Assembly (NCBI RefSeq): GCF_001618865.1
Contig: NZ_CP015136.1
Location: forward strand, 6,669,001 to 6,733,000
Source: Luteitalea pratensis
GTDB lineage: Bacteria > Acidobacteriota > Vicinamibacteria > Vicinamibacterales > Vicinamibacteraceae
Direction: 5' to 3'
DNA: 64,000 nt
Position numbers and translations under genes: made by a program. The notes beneath the pieces were generated by a model, which did not search any database, was not told the DNA's origin, and worked only from the letters and a program-made list of their open reading frames with translations. Below, piece by piece: positions 1 through 9,475 of this stretch; the first letter of the stretch is position 1, and each line of letters opens with the position of its first letter.

Positions 1-624
1 CTCGGCCACATGGGTGAAGGTCAGGGCGGAGAGCAGCGGCGAGCTCGGCATGATCCCGAGGAGCGTGCGGTAGAGCTCGGCCTTGATGCCGATGGACGGA
101 TCCTGCCGGTTCGCGCCGCTGGGACCGGCTGCGCCAGGGCCGCCAGGGCCGCCTCCGGGACCGCCCGGGCCACCACCAGGGCCGCCGGGGCCCATGCGCA
201 TCATGAACCCGCCGCCGCCGCCCATGCCCGTCATGTCACGGAAGGCGTCGGTACCCTTGATGGTCTGGGAAATGCGCGGGCCGGCCATGCCGTCGGGGCG
301 CGTCATGACCTGCACGACCTGGAACGCATCGGGCAGGAGGCCGGCCAGCTCGATGCCACCCGACATCTCGCGCTCGCCGAACACACGTCTCGACTCGCCT
401 TCGGCGGTGAATGACTTCAGCCCGGTCAGCTTGTCGCCCCCCATGGCCTTGGTCATCGCGGCCAGGACGGCCTGCGCCTTGGCGGGATCGCCCTTGGCCG
501 GCGCCGCCGCAGGGGCCGGAGTCTGCGCCGGAGCCGGGGCCGGGGCCTGCGCCACGGCTGCGCCCGTCGCCACGATGCTCATCAACCCGGCCATCGCCAC
601 GGTCCTGAAAACCTGCTGCTGCAT
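1..624 (-). CDS. Exported hypothetical protein with Gly/Pro-rich segment (partial, C-terminus outside window)
   Basis: The minus-strand frame opens at ATG 624 and runs off the window start, giving 208 codons without a stop. A purine-rich SD-like AAGGGGAAGGG lies just upstream. The N-terminus (MQQQVFRTVAMAGLMSIV, then GAAVAQ) is a Sec signal peptide, followed by an Ala/Pro linker of about 20 residues. The next part has the pattern KAMGGDKLTGLKSFTAEGE, then RRVFGEREMSGG. This is the style of the LolA-like or outer-membrane-lipoprotein-sorting-like periplasmic proteins that are common in Acidobacteriota. About residues 135-155 form a low-complexity tract of GGPGGGPGG type repeats, preceded by a Met/Gly run. 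I infer a periplasmic protein that binds a lipid-like or other hydrophobic ligand, but the fold assignment rests only on these patterns. The opposite strand also has open frames here, a side effect of the Gly/Pro-rich GC content. Confidence 0.75.
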   Translation of the reverse strand, partial: MQQQVFRTVAMAGLMSIVATGAAVAQAPAPAPAQTPAPAAAPAKGDPAKAQAVLAAMTKAMGGDKLTGLKSFTAEGESRRVFGEREMSGGIELAGLLPDAFQVVQVMTRPDGMAGPRISQTIKGTDAFRDMTGMGGGGGFMMRMGPGGPGGGPGGPGGGPGGPGAAGPSGANRQDPSIGIKAELYRTLLGIMPSSPLLSALTFTHVAE

Positions 625-732
625 ATGAGTGCCCTTCCCCTTGAGGTGACAGCCCCTTCCCTTGGGCTCCAAACCATTGGACGATCCCTTGTGCCAGTCC
701 GTGGTTAAGTGGCAGCAAAAAGATTGTTAAGG

Positions 733-2046
733 ATGAAAAAAGACGCGATCGTCGTGATCGGCGCGGGCGCCGCGGGCCTGATGGCCGCCATCACGGCGGC
801 CCGCGCCGCACCGCAGGTCCGCGTCGTGGCCGTCGATGGCGCACCCCGGCTCGGCGCCAAAATCCTGATCGCGGGCGGCGGACGGTGCAACGTGACGCAC
901 CACGTGGTGACCGAACGGGACTTCCACGGCTCCACCCCGGCCGCCATCCGGCGGGTGCTCCGTGCCTTCGACGTCGAAGCCGCGCGGCGCTTCTTCGAGG
1001 CCGAGGGTGTGCCCCTGAAAAGGGAGTCGACGGGGAAGCTCTTTCCGGTGTCCGACCGCGCCCAGGACGTGCTCCAGGCGCTGCTCGGCGCGGCCCGGCG
1101 CGCCGGTGTCGAGCTCCTCCACCCCTACAAGGTCACGGCAATCCGGCCTGACGACGTCGGTGGATTCGAGGTGGACGGGCCGAAGGGTCGCGAAGCGCCG
1201 GCTGCGGCGACCGGGACGGTCACGGGAGGACCTGCCGGCCTTGGCGCGAGCGCGGTGATCCTCGCGCCCGGCGGCAGGAGCGTTCCGAAAACCGGGTCCG
1301 ACGGCTCCGGCTACGCCATGGTCAGCAACCTCGGTTTGCCGCTCACTCCCCGCATCTTCCCGGCACTGGTGCCGCTGCGGCTTCCCGACGGCCACCTCGT
1401 CCGGGCGCTCTCCGGGCTCGCCACCGACGTGCGCCTGATCGTCGTCTCAAGTTCGGGGCGGCACCTCGCCTCCGTGACCGGCGCCCTGCTCTGCACCCAT
1501 CAAGGCGTCTCTGGACCGGCGGTCCTCGACGTCAGCCGGCACTGGCAAGCCGCCATGGACGACGACGCCCAGTCGGGCGTGCTGGTGAACTGGCTGCCCG
1601 ACGTTGTCGCCGAGGACCTCGATCGCCGATTCCAGAACCATGGAGCCCGGCCGATTCGGCGCGCCCTCGCGCCGCCACTGCCCGACCGCCTGGCCGACGC
1701 CCTGTGCGCCCTTGCCGGCGTGGACCCTGACGAGCCCGGTGCGACGTTGACGCGCGACGCTCGCAAACGCCTCGTCGCTGTCTGCACCGCCTGGCGGCTT
1801 CCCGTCGTCGGCACCCGCGGATTCGAGGTGGCCGAGGTGACGGCCGGGGGCGTCCCCCTGTCAGCCCTGACGGCGGGCCTCGAAGCGCGGAATCGCCCCG
1901 GTCTCTTCGTGTGCGGAGAGCTGTGCGACGTGGACGGCCGGATCGGCGGATTCAACTTCCAATGGGCCTGGGCGAGCGGCACGGTCGCCGGGCGAGCGGC
2001 GGCGGCGCGGGTCGCCGCCGGGACGATGGAACCTGTGTCAGGATGA
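733..2046 (+). CDS. BaiN/YhiN (HI0933) family FAD-dependent oxidoreductase
   Basis: About 437 residues. The N-terminus carries the dinucleotide-binding GAGAAGLMAA motif. It is followed by LGAKILIAGGGRCNVTH, the hallmark of the HI0933/YhiN/BaiN flavoprotein family. A late GELCDVDGRIGGFNFQWAWASG segment is the conserved C-terminal FAD-contact motif. Known members are cytosolic flavoproteins of mostly unknown substrate (the name covers 'aminoacetone oxidase family' and the bile-acid enzyme BaiN), so I do not assign a reaction. I chose ATG 733, which begins MKKDAIVVIG. GTG 709 would add eight residues (MAAKRLLR). Neither start has a well spaced SD. The TraB gene follows seven bases after the stop, so the two may be cotranscribed. 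Confidence 0.9.
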   Translation: MKKDAIVVIGAGAAGLMAAITAARAAPQVRVVAVDGAPRLGAKILIAGGGRCNVTHHVVTERDFHGSTPAAIRRVLRAFDVEAARRFFEAEGVPLKRESTGKLFPVSDRAQDVLQALLGAARRAGVELLHPYKVTAIRPDDVGGFEVDGPKGREAPAAATGTVTGGPAGLGASAVILAPGGRSVPKTGSDGSGYAMVSNLGLPLTPRIFPALVPLRLPDGHLVRALSGLATDVRLIVVSSSGRHLASVTGALLCTHQGVSGPAVLDVSRHWQAAMDDDAQSGVLVNWLPDVVAEDLDRRFQNHGARPIRRALAPPLPDRLADALCALAGVDPDEPGATLTRDARKRLVAVCTAWRLPVVGTRGFEVAEVTAGGVPLSALTAGLEARNRPGLFVCGELCDVDGRIGGFNFQWAWASGTVAGRAAAARVAAGTMEPVSG

Positions 2047-2053
2047 CCAATCC

Positions 2054-2989
2054 ATGATCAGGCGAGGATCGGCGGGATTGGTGCTCGTGGCGGTGCTGGC
2101 GCTGGTCGTGGCTGCGCGCAGCGAGCCCGCGGCGCGAACGCCGGCGGCCGCGCCGCTGCTGTGGCAGGGCCTGCTCGGTGCGCACCAGGTCTCCCTGTTC
2201 GGCACCATCCACGTCCCGGACCCGCGGGTCCTCGCGCTCTCGCCGCCGGTTCGCGTCGCGTTCGACCGCGCCGACCGGGTGGTGACCGAGATTCCGCTGG
2301 ACGGAGCCCAGCAGGCCGAACTGGCCGCGGCGCTGGTGCTGCCGGATGGACAGCGGCTTCGCGCGATCGTTGGCGAAGCGATGTTTGCGCGTCTCGAAGC
2401 ACGTGTCCGGGCCGCACTGACGCCGATCGCTCCTGAAATGGCGCCGCTCGTGGCCGGCATGCTCGACCGCTTGAAACCGTGGGCGGCCTTGTCGCAGCTC
2501 GCCACCCTCGAATACCTCCCGGACCTGTTGGCAGGCCGCACGCCGCTCGATGTGAAGCTGTATGGCGAGGCCGTCGCCGCCGGCAAGAAGGTCGGCGGGC
2601 TCGAAACCGTGGCCGAACAGGCCGGCACGTTCGACGCCTTCAGCCCGGAGGAACAGGCCACCCTGCTCGACGAAGCGCTGCGCGACTTCGAGGCTCCGGC
2701 TGGCCCGACCGGCAAGCAGCTGGTGGAGTGGTACCTCGAAGGAAATGGTGACAAGCTGGCCGCGGCCCTTTCGCAGGGCAGCCGCAACGACGCGCTGGCG
2801 CGGAAGTTCGAGGCCGAAGTGCTCGTCAAGCGCAATCACCGCATGGCAGACCGGATCGACGACTTGCGCCGCGATGCGCCGGGCGAGACGCTCTTTGTGG
2901 CCGTCGGCGCGCTGCACCTGGTGGGCAGCGACAACCTCCCGCAGCTGCTGCAGGCTCGCGGGTACGAGATCAGCCGGGTGCGGCCCTGA
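2054..2989 (+). CDS. TraB/GumN family protein
   Basis: 311 residues. After a hydrophobic signal sequence (SAGLVLVAVLALVVAA) the protein shows LFGTIHVPD near the mature N-terminus and VAVGALHLVGSDNLPQLL near the C-terminus. These are the paired GxxH and GxLHLxG motifs of the TraB/GumN (COG3735) fold, proposed to be a Tiki-like metal-dependent protease family. The length is typical. No bacterial substrate is established, and a periplasmic location is inferred from the signal sequence. It sits between a flavoprotein and a DsbA-type lipoprotein on the same strand with short gaps (7 and 28 bases), suggesting one transcription unit with an envelope role. Confidence 0.88.
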   Translation: MIRRGSAGLVLVAVLALVVAARSEPAARTPAAAPLLWQGLLGAHQVSLFGTIHVPDPRVLALSPPVRVAFDRADRVVTEIPLDGAQQAELAAALVLPDGQRLRAIVGEAMFARLEARVRAALTPIAPEMAPLVAGMLDRLKPWAALSQLATLEYLPDLLAGRTPLDVKLYGEAVAAGKKVGGLETVAEQAGTFDAFSPEEQATLLDEALRDFEAPAGPTGKQLVEWYLEGNGDKLAAALSQGSRNDALARKFEAEVLVKRNHRMADRIDDLRRDAPGETLFVAVGALHLVGSDNLPQLLQARGYEISRVRP

Positions 2990-3017
2990 GCCGCGCCGGA
3001 CGAAGGAAGACGTAGGC

Positions 3018-4073
3018 ATGCGTTTCAGTTCGCTGTTGATGGCCATGGTCCTGGTCGGGGGATGCTCGGGCACACCCGCGTCGGAGGCGCAGACTCCTCC
3101 GCCTCCGGCAGCGCCCGCAGCCGGCACGCCGCCCGTGCTCGCGACCGTGAACGGCTCCCCCATCACCGAAGATGACGTCCGCAAAGCGGCCGGACTCGAG
3201 ATCGCGCGACTCGAGGAGCAGCTCTATCAGCTCCGCAAGCAGCAGGTCGACGAGCTCGTCGCCCGGCGTCTCCTCGAATCCGAAGCTGCCCGCCGCGGCC
3301 AGTCGGTCGAGGCACTGGAGCAGTCCGAGATCACCGCCAAGGCCGGCGACGTCACCGAACCCGAGGTCGACGCCTTCATCGAGACCAATCGTGCTCGCAT
3401 CCGCGGCGACGTGACACAACTCCGCCCGCAGATTCGCGAATTCCTGCAGCAGCAGAAGACCGACGCGCGCCGCACCGCGCTCGTCGACGGCTTGCGCGCT
3501 TCGGCGAAGATCGACATGCGACTCGAGCCGCCGGTGCCATTCCGCGCCACGGTCGACATCGTGGGCGCGCCGGTTCGGGGCACGACGACCGCCCCAGTCA
3601 CCATCGTCGAGTACTCGGACTTCCACTGTCCCTTCTGTCGCCGCGTCCAGCCGACGCTCGCGAGCCTGCTCCAGAAGTACCCGGGCAAGGTGCGCCTGGT
3701 GTACAAGCACCTGCCGCTCGACGGGCTGCACCCGCAGGCTCGCCGCGTGTCCGAGGCGTCGTGGTGTGCCGCGAAGCAGGACAAGTTCTGGGGCTTCCAC
3801 GATGCCGTCTACGCCGACGCCGGCACTGACGCCAGCGACGCGACCTTGACGCGCTATGCCACGACGGCTGGCCTCGATGCCGCGGCGTTCGGCGCGTGCC
3901 TCGCCAGTCCGGAGACGAAGGCGGCGATCCAGCGCGACATCGCGCAGGGTGAGGCGCTCGGCCTGAACAGCACGCCGGGCTTCTTCGTGAACGGGCGTGA
4001 AGTCCGCGGTGCACAACCGATCGAGGCCTTCGAGTCGATCATCGACGAAGAACTGCGCGGCGGGCGCCGCTGA
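3018..4073 (+). CDS. SurA-like/DsbA-like thioredoxin lipoprotein
   Basis: 351 residues. ATG 3018 has an AAGGAAG Shine-Dalgarno about nine bases upstream; the frame stays open further upstream, but only as a shadow of the TraB gene. The signal MRFSSLLMAMVLVGGC has a lipobox with Cys16 as the likely lipidated residue, followed by a Pro/Ala-rich tether. Residues about 38-165 (VLATVNGSPITEDDVRKAA...) look like the N-terminal helical region of SurA/PpiC-type chaperones, without a parvulin domain. Residues about 175-350 are a DsbA/thioredoxin-like domain (Thioredoxin_4 type) with the active site CPFC at 204-207 and the cis-Pro loop NSTPGFFVNG. I infer a membrane-anchored periplasmic thiol oxidase or isomerase with a chaperone-like arm. 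The fusion is known in related bacteria, but its substrate is not. Confidence 0.9.
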   Translation: MRFSSLLMAMVLVGGCSGTPASEAQTPPPPAAPAAGTPPVLATVNGSPITEDDVRKAAGLEIARLEEQLYQLRKQQVDELVARRLLESEAARRGQSVEALEQSEITAKAGDVTEPEVDAFIETNRARIRGDVTQLRPQIREFLQQQKTDARRTALVDGLRASAKIDMRLEPPVPFRATVDIVGAPVRGTTTAPVTIVEYSDFHCPFCRRVQPTLASLLQKYPGKVRLVYKHLPLDGLHPQARRVSEASWCAAKQDKFWGFHDAVYADAGTDASDATLTRYATTAGLDAAAFGACLASPETKAAIQRDIAQGEALGLNSTPGFFVNGREVRGAQPIEAFESIIDEELRGGRR

Positions 4074-4081
4074 GGCCCCTC

Positions 4082-6535
4082 GTGCTGCGACCACCGACTC
4101 CCGAGAACGAACAGGCACGGCTCGAGGCACTTCGCCGCTACGCGGTCCTCGATACCGCACCAGAGGAGCCGTTCGACCGCCTGACGCGGCTGGCCTCGTC
4201 GATTCTCGGCACGCCGATCGCGCTGATCTCGCTGATCGACGAGTCGCGGCAGTGGTTCAAGTCGGCGGTCGGCCTCGACATGACGTCGACACCGCGCGAC
4301 CTCGCCTTCTGTGCGCACGCCATCCTGAGCGATGAGGTGCTCGTCGTCCCCGACGCCACCGCTGACGAGCGATTCGTCGACAACCCGCTCGTCACCGGCG
4401 CTCCGGGCATCCGGTTCTATGCCGCCGCGCCGCTGACGACGCCCGACGGACATCGGCTCGGCACGCTGTGCGTCATCGATCGCGAGGAGCGCCAGGCCGG
4501 CCTGACGCCCTTCCAGCAACAGCAGTTGCGCGACCTCGCCGCGCTCGTGGTCGACCAGCTCGAACTGCGTCGAAGGATCGAGGAACTGAAGGAGAGCGAG
4601 CAGCGCTACCGCCTGCTGTTCCGCAACAACCCGCAGCCGATGTGGGTCTACGACCGCGAAACCCTTGCGTTCCTCGACGTCAACGCGGCCAGCGAATCGA
4701 TGTACGGCTACTCGCGCGACGAGTTCCTGGCGTCCACGATCCTCGACATCCGGCCGCCGGAAGAAGCCGATCACGTGCGGGAGATGGCACAGCGCGCGCC
4801 CGAGGGGATGGCCCGGACGGGGCCATGGCGGCACCTCCGCAAGGACGGCACGGTCCTCTTCGTGCGCATCTCGTCCTACCCGACGTTGTTCGAGGGCCGC
4901 CGCGCCAGGCTCGTGCTCGCGCACGACATCAGCGCCGAGAAGCAGCTCGAGGAGCAACTGGTCCAGGCGCAGAAGATGGAAGCCATCGGCCAGCTCGCCG
5001 GGGGCGTCGCGCACGACTTCAACAATCTGCTCACGGTGATCAACGGGTATGCGCAGCTGCTCGTCTCGCGGCTCCACGAGGCGGACCCGCTGCGCGTCGA
5101 TGCCGGCCACATCCTCCAGGCCGGCGAGCGCGCGGCATCGCTGACGCAGCAGTTGCTGGCCTTCAGCCGTCGCCAGGTGCTGCAGCCACGTCCGCTCGAC
5201 GTCGGCGCCGTCATCGACAACCTGCGGCCGATGCTGCGCCGGTTGTTGCGCGACGATATCGAGGTCCGGACGTCGTTGCCGGCGGCACTGCCGCCGGTCA
5301 TGGTCGATCCGGGTCAACTCGAACAGGTGCTGTTGAACCTCGCGATCAACGGCTCGGATGCGATGCCCGGCGGCGGCGCCTTGTCGGTGGAGGCCAGTGA
5401 AGCGCTCGTCGACGAAGAGGCCGGGGAGCGGCACGGCGTGGCGGCGGGCCTGTACGTCACCGTGTCGGTCTCCGACAGCGGCATCGGCATGGACGAGGAG
5501 ACGCGCGGCCGCATCTTCGAGCCGTTCTTCACGACCAAGGCGAAGGGGCGCGGGTCAGGCCTTGGCCTGCCCGTCGTCTACGGCATCATCAAGCAAAGCG
5601 GCGGCAACATCGTCGTCCAGACGACGCCTGGCGGGGGATCGACCTTCACGGTGTACCTGCCGCTGGCCCATGCACCGGCCCATGCGGAGGCCGCGGCGCC
5701 CGCCGCGGACGTCTCGGGATTGCGTGGGCACGAGACCGTGCTGGTGGTGGAAGACCACGAGGCGCTCCGCCGACTCGCTGCCGATGTCCTGCGTGCGCAC
5801 GGGTATCACGTGCTCGTGGCCGACCGGGGCACGGACGCCATCGCGCTCGTCGAGAGTCGCGGCGGCGGCGTCGACCTGCTGCTGACCGACGTGATCATGC
5901 CCCGCATGAGTGGCCGCGACGTCGCCACCGCCCTGCAGCAGCGCGTGCCGGACATCGCCGTCCTGTTCATGAGTGGCTACACCGAGACCACCATCGTGCA
6001 GGACGGCGCGCTGGAGTCGGGATTGCATTTCCTCGCGAAGCCGTTCACGCCGGCCGAGCTGCTGGCCCGCGTGCGCGACGTGCTGGCAGCGCGTGCCGCG
6101 CTTGGAGTTCAGATGTCGAGCACCGAGCCTGTCGATTCCCACCCAACGGCCGCCGCCGGACCGCGGCGCGTGGTGGTGGCCGACGACGAACCCGGACTGC
6201 GCCTGCTCCTGGTCGCGACCCTGCGCGGCGCCGGCTACGAGGTGCTTCAGGCGACCAATGGCCTGGAAGCGCTGCGGCTCTGCGAAAAGGGCCGTGTCGA
6301 TCTGCTCCTGACCGACCTCGTGATGCCGGATCACGAAGGCCTCGAGACCATCCGCCGCATGCGGCAGCAATGCCCGGACATCCCGGTCGTGGCGATGTCG
6401 GGTGCGTTCGACGGCGGCTTCCTCGAGGTGGCGCGCGCGATGGGCGCCGCCGCCGTGATCCAGAAGCCCTTCACCCCGGACCAGGTCGTGCAGGTGGTGG
6501 GTCGAGCCCTCGACGAACGGCCGGCGACTCCCTGA
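4082..6535 (+). CDS. GAF-PAS hybrid sensor histidine kinase with two receiver domains
   Basis: 817 residues, GTG start, eight bases after the lipoprotein gene. Order: GAF domain (about 15-155; [20 protein letters not shown] is the typical opening), PAS (about 170-290; [21 protein letters not shown]), HisKA with phospho-acceptor His311 in [11 protein letters not shown], HATPase (N box [11 protein letters not shown] boxes [20 protein letters not shown] and [11 protein letters not shown]), then two receivers. The first (about 550-670) has TVLVVEDHE and LLLTDVIMP. The second (about 697-812) has RVVVADDEP and LLLTDLVMP. No transmembrane segment is seen, so it is probably a cytosolic sensor. The DFNN-type H box is shared by CckA-like kinases. 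No DNA-binding output regulator lies nearby, so the phosphoryl target is unknown. Confidence 0.93.
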   Translation: MLRPPTPENEQARLEALRRYAVLDTAPEEPFDRLTRLASSILGTPIALISLIDESRQWFKSAVGLDMTSTPRDLAFCAHAILSDEVLVVPDATADERFVDNPLVTGAPGIRFYAAAPLTTPDGHRLGTLCVIDREERQAGLTPFQQQQLRDLAALVVDQLELRRRIEELKESEQRYRLLFRNNPQPMWVYDRETLAFLDVNAASESMYGYSRDEFLASTILDIRPPEEADHVREMAQRAPEGMARTGPWRHLRKDGTVLFVRISSYPTLFEGRRARLVLAHDISAEKQLEEQLVQAQKMEAIGQLAGGVAHDFNNLLTVINGYAQLLVSRLHEADPLRVDAGHILQAGERAASLTQQLLAFSRRQVLQPRPLDVGAVIDNLRPMLRRLLRDDIEVRTSLPAALPPVMVDPGQLEQVLLNLAINGSDAMPGGGALSVEASEALVDEEAGERHGVAAGLYVTVSVSDSGIGMDEETRGRIFEPFFTTKAKGRGSGLGLPVVYGIIKQSGGNIVVQTTPGGGSTFTVYLPLAHAPAHAEAAAPAADVSGLRGHETVLVVEDHEALRRLAADVLRAHGYHVLVADRGTDAIALVESRGGGVDLLLTDVIMPRMSGRDVATALQQRVPDIAVLFMSGYTETTIVQDGALESGLHFLAKPFTPAELLARVRDVLAARAALGVQMSSTEPVDSHPTAAAGPRRVVVADDEPGLRLLLVATLRGAGYEVLQATNGLEALRLCEKGRVDLLLTDLVMPDHEGLETIRRMRQQCPDIPVVAMSGAFDGGFLEVARAMGAAAVIQKPFTPDQVVQVVGRALDERPATP

Positions 6536-6555
6536 TCGGCAGGACGCGCGATCAG
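6532..6555. terminator. Inverted repeat spanning two convergent stop codons
   Basis: CTGATCG (6532-6538) and CGATCAG (6549-6555) can pair as a 7-base stem with a 10-base loop. Each arm contains the stop codon of one convergent gene (hybrid kinase on +, AI-2E exporter on -). It could act as a weak bidirectional terminator. There is no clear U-tract, so confidence is low. Confidence 0.3.
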
Positions 6556-7736
6556 TCGCCGAGCAGCTCTCCGACCCCCTGCAGGTCTTCCACCCGGTCG
6601 GCGATCACCTTGATGGCCATCAGCAGGGGCACGCCGAGGACGACGCCCCAGGCGCCCCACAGCCAGCCCCAGAACAGCAGGCCCACGAACATCGCCACCG
6701 GATTCATCCGCGCCGATCGGCTCATCAGATGCGGTGTGAGCACGAAGCCCTCGAGCGACGTGATGACGATCTGGATGCCACCCACGAGCAGGGCCTGGCC
6801 CACCGTACCGAATTGGGAGAAGGCCATCACCGACGCCGCGCCGGAGACCAGCGTCGGGCCGATATAGGGCACGACGTTGGCGACCGCCGCGAGCAGGCCC
6901 CAGACGGTGGCGTTGGGCATCCCGACGGCCAGGTACGCGAGCCACGTCACGATGCCGACGATCGCGCTGACCAGGACGAGCGTGCGCAGGTAGACGCCGA
7001 TCTGCTCCCGGACCTCGTCGATGATCTGGACGGTGATCTTCTTGCGCGACAGTGACGGACCGGCGAGCTTCACGAACTTGCGCTTGTAGAGATCCCCGGC
7101 CGACAGCAGGAAGAACACCAGGAACAGGACGAGCAGGACCTGAGCCGCCATGCCCGTGCCGGTGATCACGTAGTAGCGCAGCGGCGTCGGCGGCTCGACC
7201 ATGCGCACCGGCTGTGCGCCGCTACGATCACGCGGCGCGGCCGAGGCCGCGGTCGTCAGTTCTTCCGCAGCCTCCTGCAGGTTCGTGATCGGGCTCTCGC
7301 GAACTACGGTCGTCCGCATCAGGGCCTGCCGGACCTGCCGTGCCACCCGCGGCAAATCGTCTGCAAGGTCGGCCGCCGGCGCGGAGAGCTGGGAGCCGAT
7401 GCCACCAATCGCGGCGATGAGCAGCGCGATCACGACCGTCGCGCCAGCTGGCCGCGGCACGTGTGCACGGTGCAGGACCTCGACGACAGGCGAGAGCACC
7501 AGGCTGATGACGATACCGACCAGCAACGGGATGAAGAGCGTCTGCGCGGCGTAGAGCGCCCAGGTAACCGCGATGACCGTCAGTACGGTCAGCGCCACGC
7601 TGCGCACGCTCGTCGGGATCGAGAGCGTCGGCAGGACCTCGTCGCGGGCAAGGTCGGCGCTGCCGCCAGGGCGAACGTCCGCGACGTCGGGCATGCCGGG
7701 CGAGTCGGGGATGGAGTGCAGGTCGGCGCTTTCCAC
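6552..7736 (-). CDS. AI-2E family transporter (PerM/YdiK-like)
   Basis: 394 residues, GTG start at 7736; ATG 14 codons in is an alternative. A soluble, acidic N-terminal tail of about 40 residues precedes paired hydrophobic segments: VALTVLTVIAVTWALYAAQ, FIPLLVGIVISLVLSPVVE and ATVVIALLIAAIGG. A polar stretch follows, then the conserved C-terminal membrane block (YLAVGMPNATVWGLLAAVANVVPYIGPTLV, FVGLLFWGWLWGAWGVVLGVPLL). This is the AI-2E/UPF0118 exporter pattern. Members export AI-2 (TqsA) or act in Na+/H+ antiport, and the substrate here is not inferable. It converges with the hybrid kinase on the other strand and follows the APC permease gene in the same direction. Confidence 0.9.
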   Translation of the reverse strand: MESADLHSIPDSPGMPDVADVRPGGSADLARDEVLPTLSIPTSVRSVALTVLTVIAVTWALYAAQTLFIPLLVGIVISLVLSPVVEVLHRAHVPRPAGATVVIALLIAAIGGIGSQLSAPAADLADDLPRVARQVRQALMRTTVVRESPITNLQEAAEELTTAASAAPRDRSGAQPVRMVEPPTPLRYYVITGTGMAAQVLLVLFLVFFLLSAGDLYKRKFVKLAGPSLSRKKITVQIIDEVREQIGVYLRTLVLVSAIVGIVTWLAYLAVGMPNATVWGLLAAVANVVPYIGPTLVSGAASVMAFSQFGTVGQALLVGGIQIVITSLEGFVLTPHLMSRSARMNPVAMFVGLLFWGWLWGAWGVVLGVPLLMAIKVIADRVEDLQGVGELLGD

Positions 7737-7875
7737 ACCCGGCTCGGCAGCAAGATGCGATCCACGTCAACCGGGCGCTCATCCCGGAAAAGTCTTCAGA
7801 CCGCCAGCTCGGCAGGGGATGAATACGCTACGGCCGTCACGGCAAGCCCATGCTGCGGCAACGCCGGCCATCGGC

Positions 7876-9207
7876 TCAATACGCCATCTCGGCAGCTGGC
7901 GAGATCCGGCCAAGGGCGAGATGGATCAGGTACCACACGGTGGCTGCCGCCAGCAGCGCCGCGATCATGAGCAGCTCGAAGCGCGTCGCCTGTGCCAACA
8001 GGACGATGCAGAACACTGCGCCGGCGCCGAGCACCGGCGCGGGCACGTGCATGGGCGGCCGCTCCGGCGTGGCGGTGCTGGAAGTCGCGGCGCTCACGGT
8101 GATGCCGCGTCGCTGCAACTGCAGGGCTGACACGCAGGCCATCAAATACACCGCGACCACCGAGACGCTCGCGAGCACCGCGAGTGCCGCAAATGTGCCC
8201 GACGACGAGAGCAGGAACGAGATCGTGGTGTGCGCGATGATCGCGGCAGCCGGCGTGCGACGCACGGGGTGTACCCGGGCGAGCCATGGCGGCAGCAATC
8301 CCCGGCACGCAATGGCGTAGACGAGACGTGGCGTGGTCATCACGGCGACGCTTGCAAAGCCCGTCATCGACACCACCGTGCCAATCGCCAGGAGAAACTG
8401 CCCCTTCGGACCGAGCAGGTTGCCGGCCGCGATGGCCAGCGTGGCGTTCGGCGTGGCGGCCAGCGCCTGCCCGAGACCAACGGCCGCGGCCAGTTGCACC
8501 GAGATGTAGAGGCTGGTGACGAGCGCGAGCGCCGCGACCAGCGCCATCGGAATCGTCCGCGTCGGACGCAGCACTTCCCCGCCGAGGGCCATCACGCTCT
8601 CGGGCCCGGAAAAGGCGAAGATCAGCACCAGGCTGGCGCGGCCGATCGTGCCGATATCCGGGAGCGGCCCTATCCGCCACATCCCGCCGCCGCCCGCGAA
8701 CGCCGCTGCGCCCACCAGGACCAGCAGCGGCAGGAGCTTGGCGATGGTCATCACTTCGGCCACCCGCGTCCCGTGTCGAACCCCGCGGACGTTGATCCAC
8801 GCGAACGTGCCGAGGATCGCTGCCACCAACGCGGTGCGTGCCACAACGCCTCCCAGCGGCGGCACGAGCGCGCCTATGGCCGCTGCGAGTCCTGCCATCA
8901 CGGCGGCCACGGCAAGGGTGTCGCTCAGCCAGCCGAGAATGCCCGTCAGGAACCCCACCAGCGGACCGAATGCGGCCTCCGCATACACCGCCGCACCTCC
9001 TGCCGATGGCACGCGGCTGCCCGCCACCGCAAAGGCCAGGACGATGCACAGCATCGCGATGGCGCAGGCCAGGTACGCGTAGACGGCGGAGGTGCCGACC
9101 ATCTGCGCCACCAGCGAGGGCATCGCGAAGATGCCGCCTCCGACCGTCATGTTGAACAGTGTTGCCGTGAGGCCACGAACGCCGATGGAGCGGGTGAGAT
9201 GAGGCAT
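7876..9207 (-). CDS. APC superfamily amino acid permease
   Basis: 443 residues from ATG 9207, which begins MPHLTRSIGVRGLTATLFNM. The frame stays open further upstream only because the neighbouring array encodes a Pro/Ser repeat, so the later ATG is preferred. TVGGGIFAMPSLVAQ is the consensus glycine-rich kink of transmembrane helix 1 in APC transporters. About twelve hydrophobic segments follow, among them IVLAFAVAGSRVPSAGGAAVY and LVLIFAFSGPESVMALGGEV (helix 6 region with FAFSGPE). It is likely a cytoplasmic-membrane amino acid or amine importer. The substrate is not determined. It is probably not cotranscribed with addA because a 267-base repeat region lies upstream. Confidence 0.9.
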   Translation of the reverse strand: MPHLTRSIGVRGLTATLFNMTVGGGIFAMPSLVAQMVGTSAVYAYLACAIAMLCIVLAFAVAGSRVPSAGGAAVYAEAAFGPLVGFLTGILGWLSDTLAVAAVMAGLAAAIGALVPPLGGVVARTALVAAILGTFAWINVRGVRHGTRVAEVMTIAKLLPLLVLVGAAAFAGGGGMWRIGPLPDIGTIGRASLVLIFAFSGPESVMALGGEVLRPTRTIPMALVAALALVTSLYISVQLAAAVGLGQALAATPNATLAIAAGNLLGPKGQFLLAIGTVVSMTGFASVAVMTTPRLVYAIACRGLLPPWLARVHPVRRTPAAAIIAHTTISFLLSSSGTFAALAVLASVSVVAVYLMACVSALQLQRRGITVSAATSSTATPERPPMHVPAPVLGAGAVFCIVLLAQATRFELLMIAALLAAATVWYLIHLALGRISPAAEMAY

Positions 9208-9210
9208 AAG

Positions 9211-9341
9211 CGAGGACGGAGGACGGAGGAGAGAGGACGGAGGAAGGACGGAGGACGGAGGATGGAGGACGGAGGACGAAGGACGAAGGACGGAGGAGGA
9301 GGAGGGAGGAGGGAGGAGGGAGGAGGGAGGAGGGAGGAGGG
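9211..9341. repeat. Purine-rich heptanucleotide tandem array
   Basis: About 130 bases of near-perfect 7-base periodicity. The units are GAGGACG and variants (GAGGATG, AAGGACG), passing into six or so AGGAGGG units. The + strand is almost pure purine with many GG/GGG runs, so it could form G-quadruplex or triplex structure. It lies directly upstream of the APC permease start (9207) on the template side. No gene is supported here. It fills half of the 267-base gap between the permease and addA. Confidence 0.9.
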
Positions 9342-9420
9342 AATTGAAAGAGGCGACGGCAAAGTCATGAGGCAATGGGGAAATGGTCGAGACGTCGCGA
9401 GCCTGACCGTCGGTGCCTTG

Positions 9421-9475
9421 CCGTCCTTGGCCTCCGTCCTGCCTCCGTCCTCCCTCCTCTTTCCTCCGTCCTCGT
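9421..9475. repeat. Pyrimidine-rich counterpart of the 9211-9341 array at the addA stop
   Basis: The + strand reads CCTCCGTCCT-type units (CCGTCCT, CCTCCGT, CCTCCCTCC), the reverse complement of the units in 9211-9341, and ends at the addA stop codon (9475-9477). Together the two tracts form a long imperfect inverted repeat with about 80 bases between arms. It may act as a transcription terminator for addA or a replication-sensitive structure; this is inference. Confidence 0.7.

Noticed and set aside
9211-9375. Upstream extension of the APC permease frame to 9375 (Pro/Ser-rich)
   Set aside because: The extension is translated heptamer array and has no homology-like pattern; ATG 9207 starts the conserved protein.
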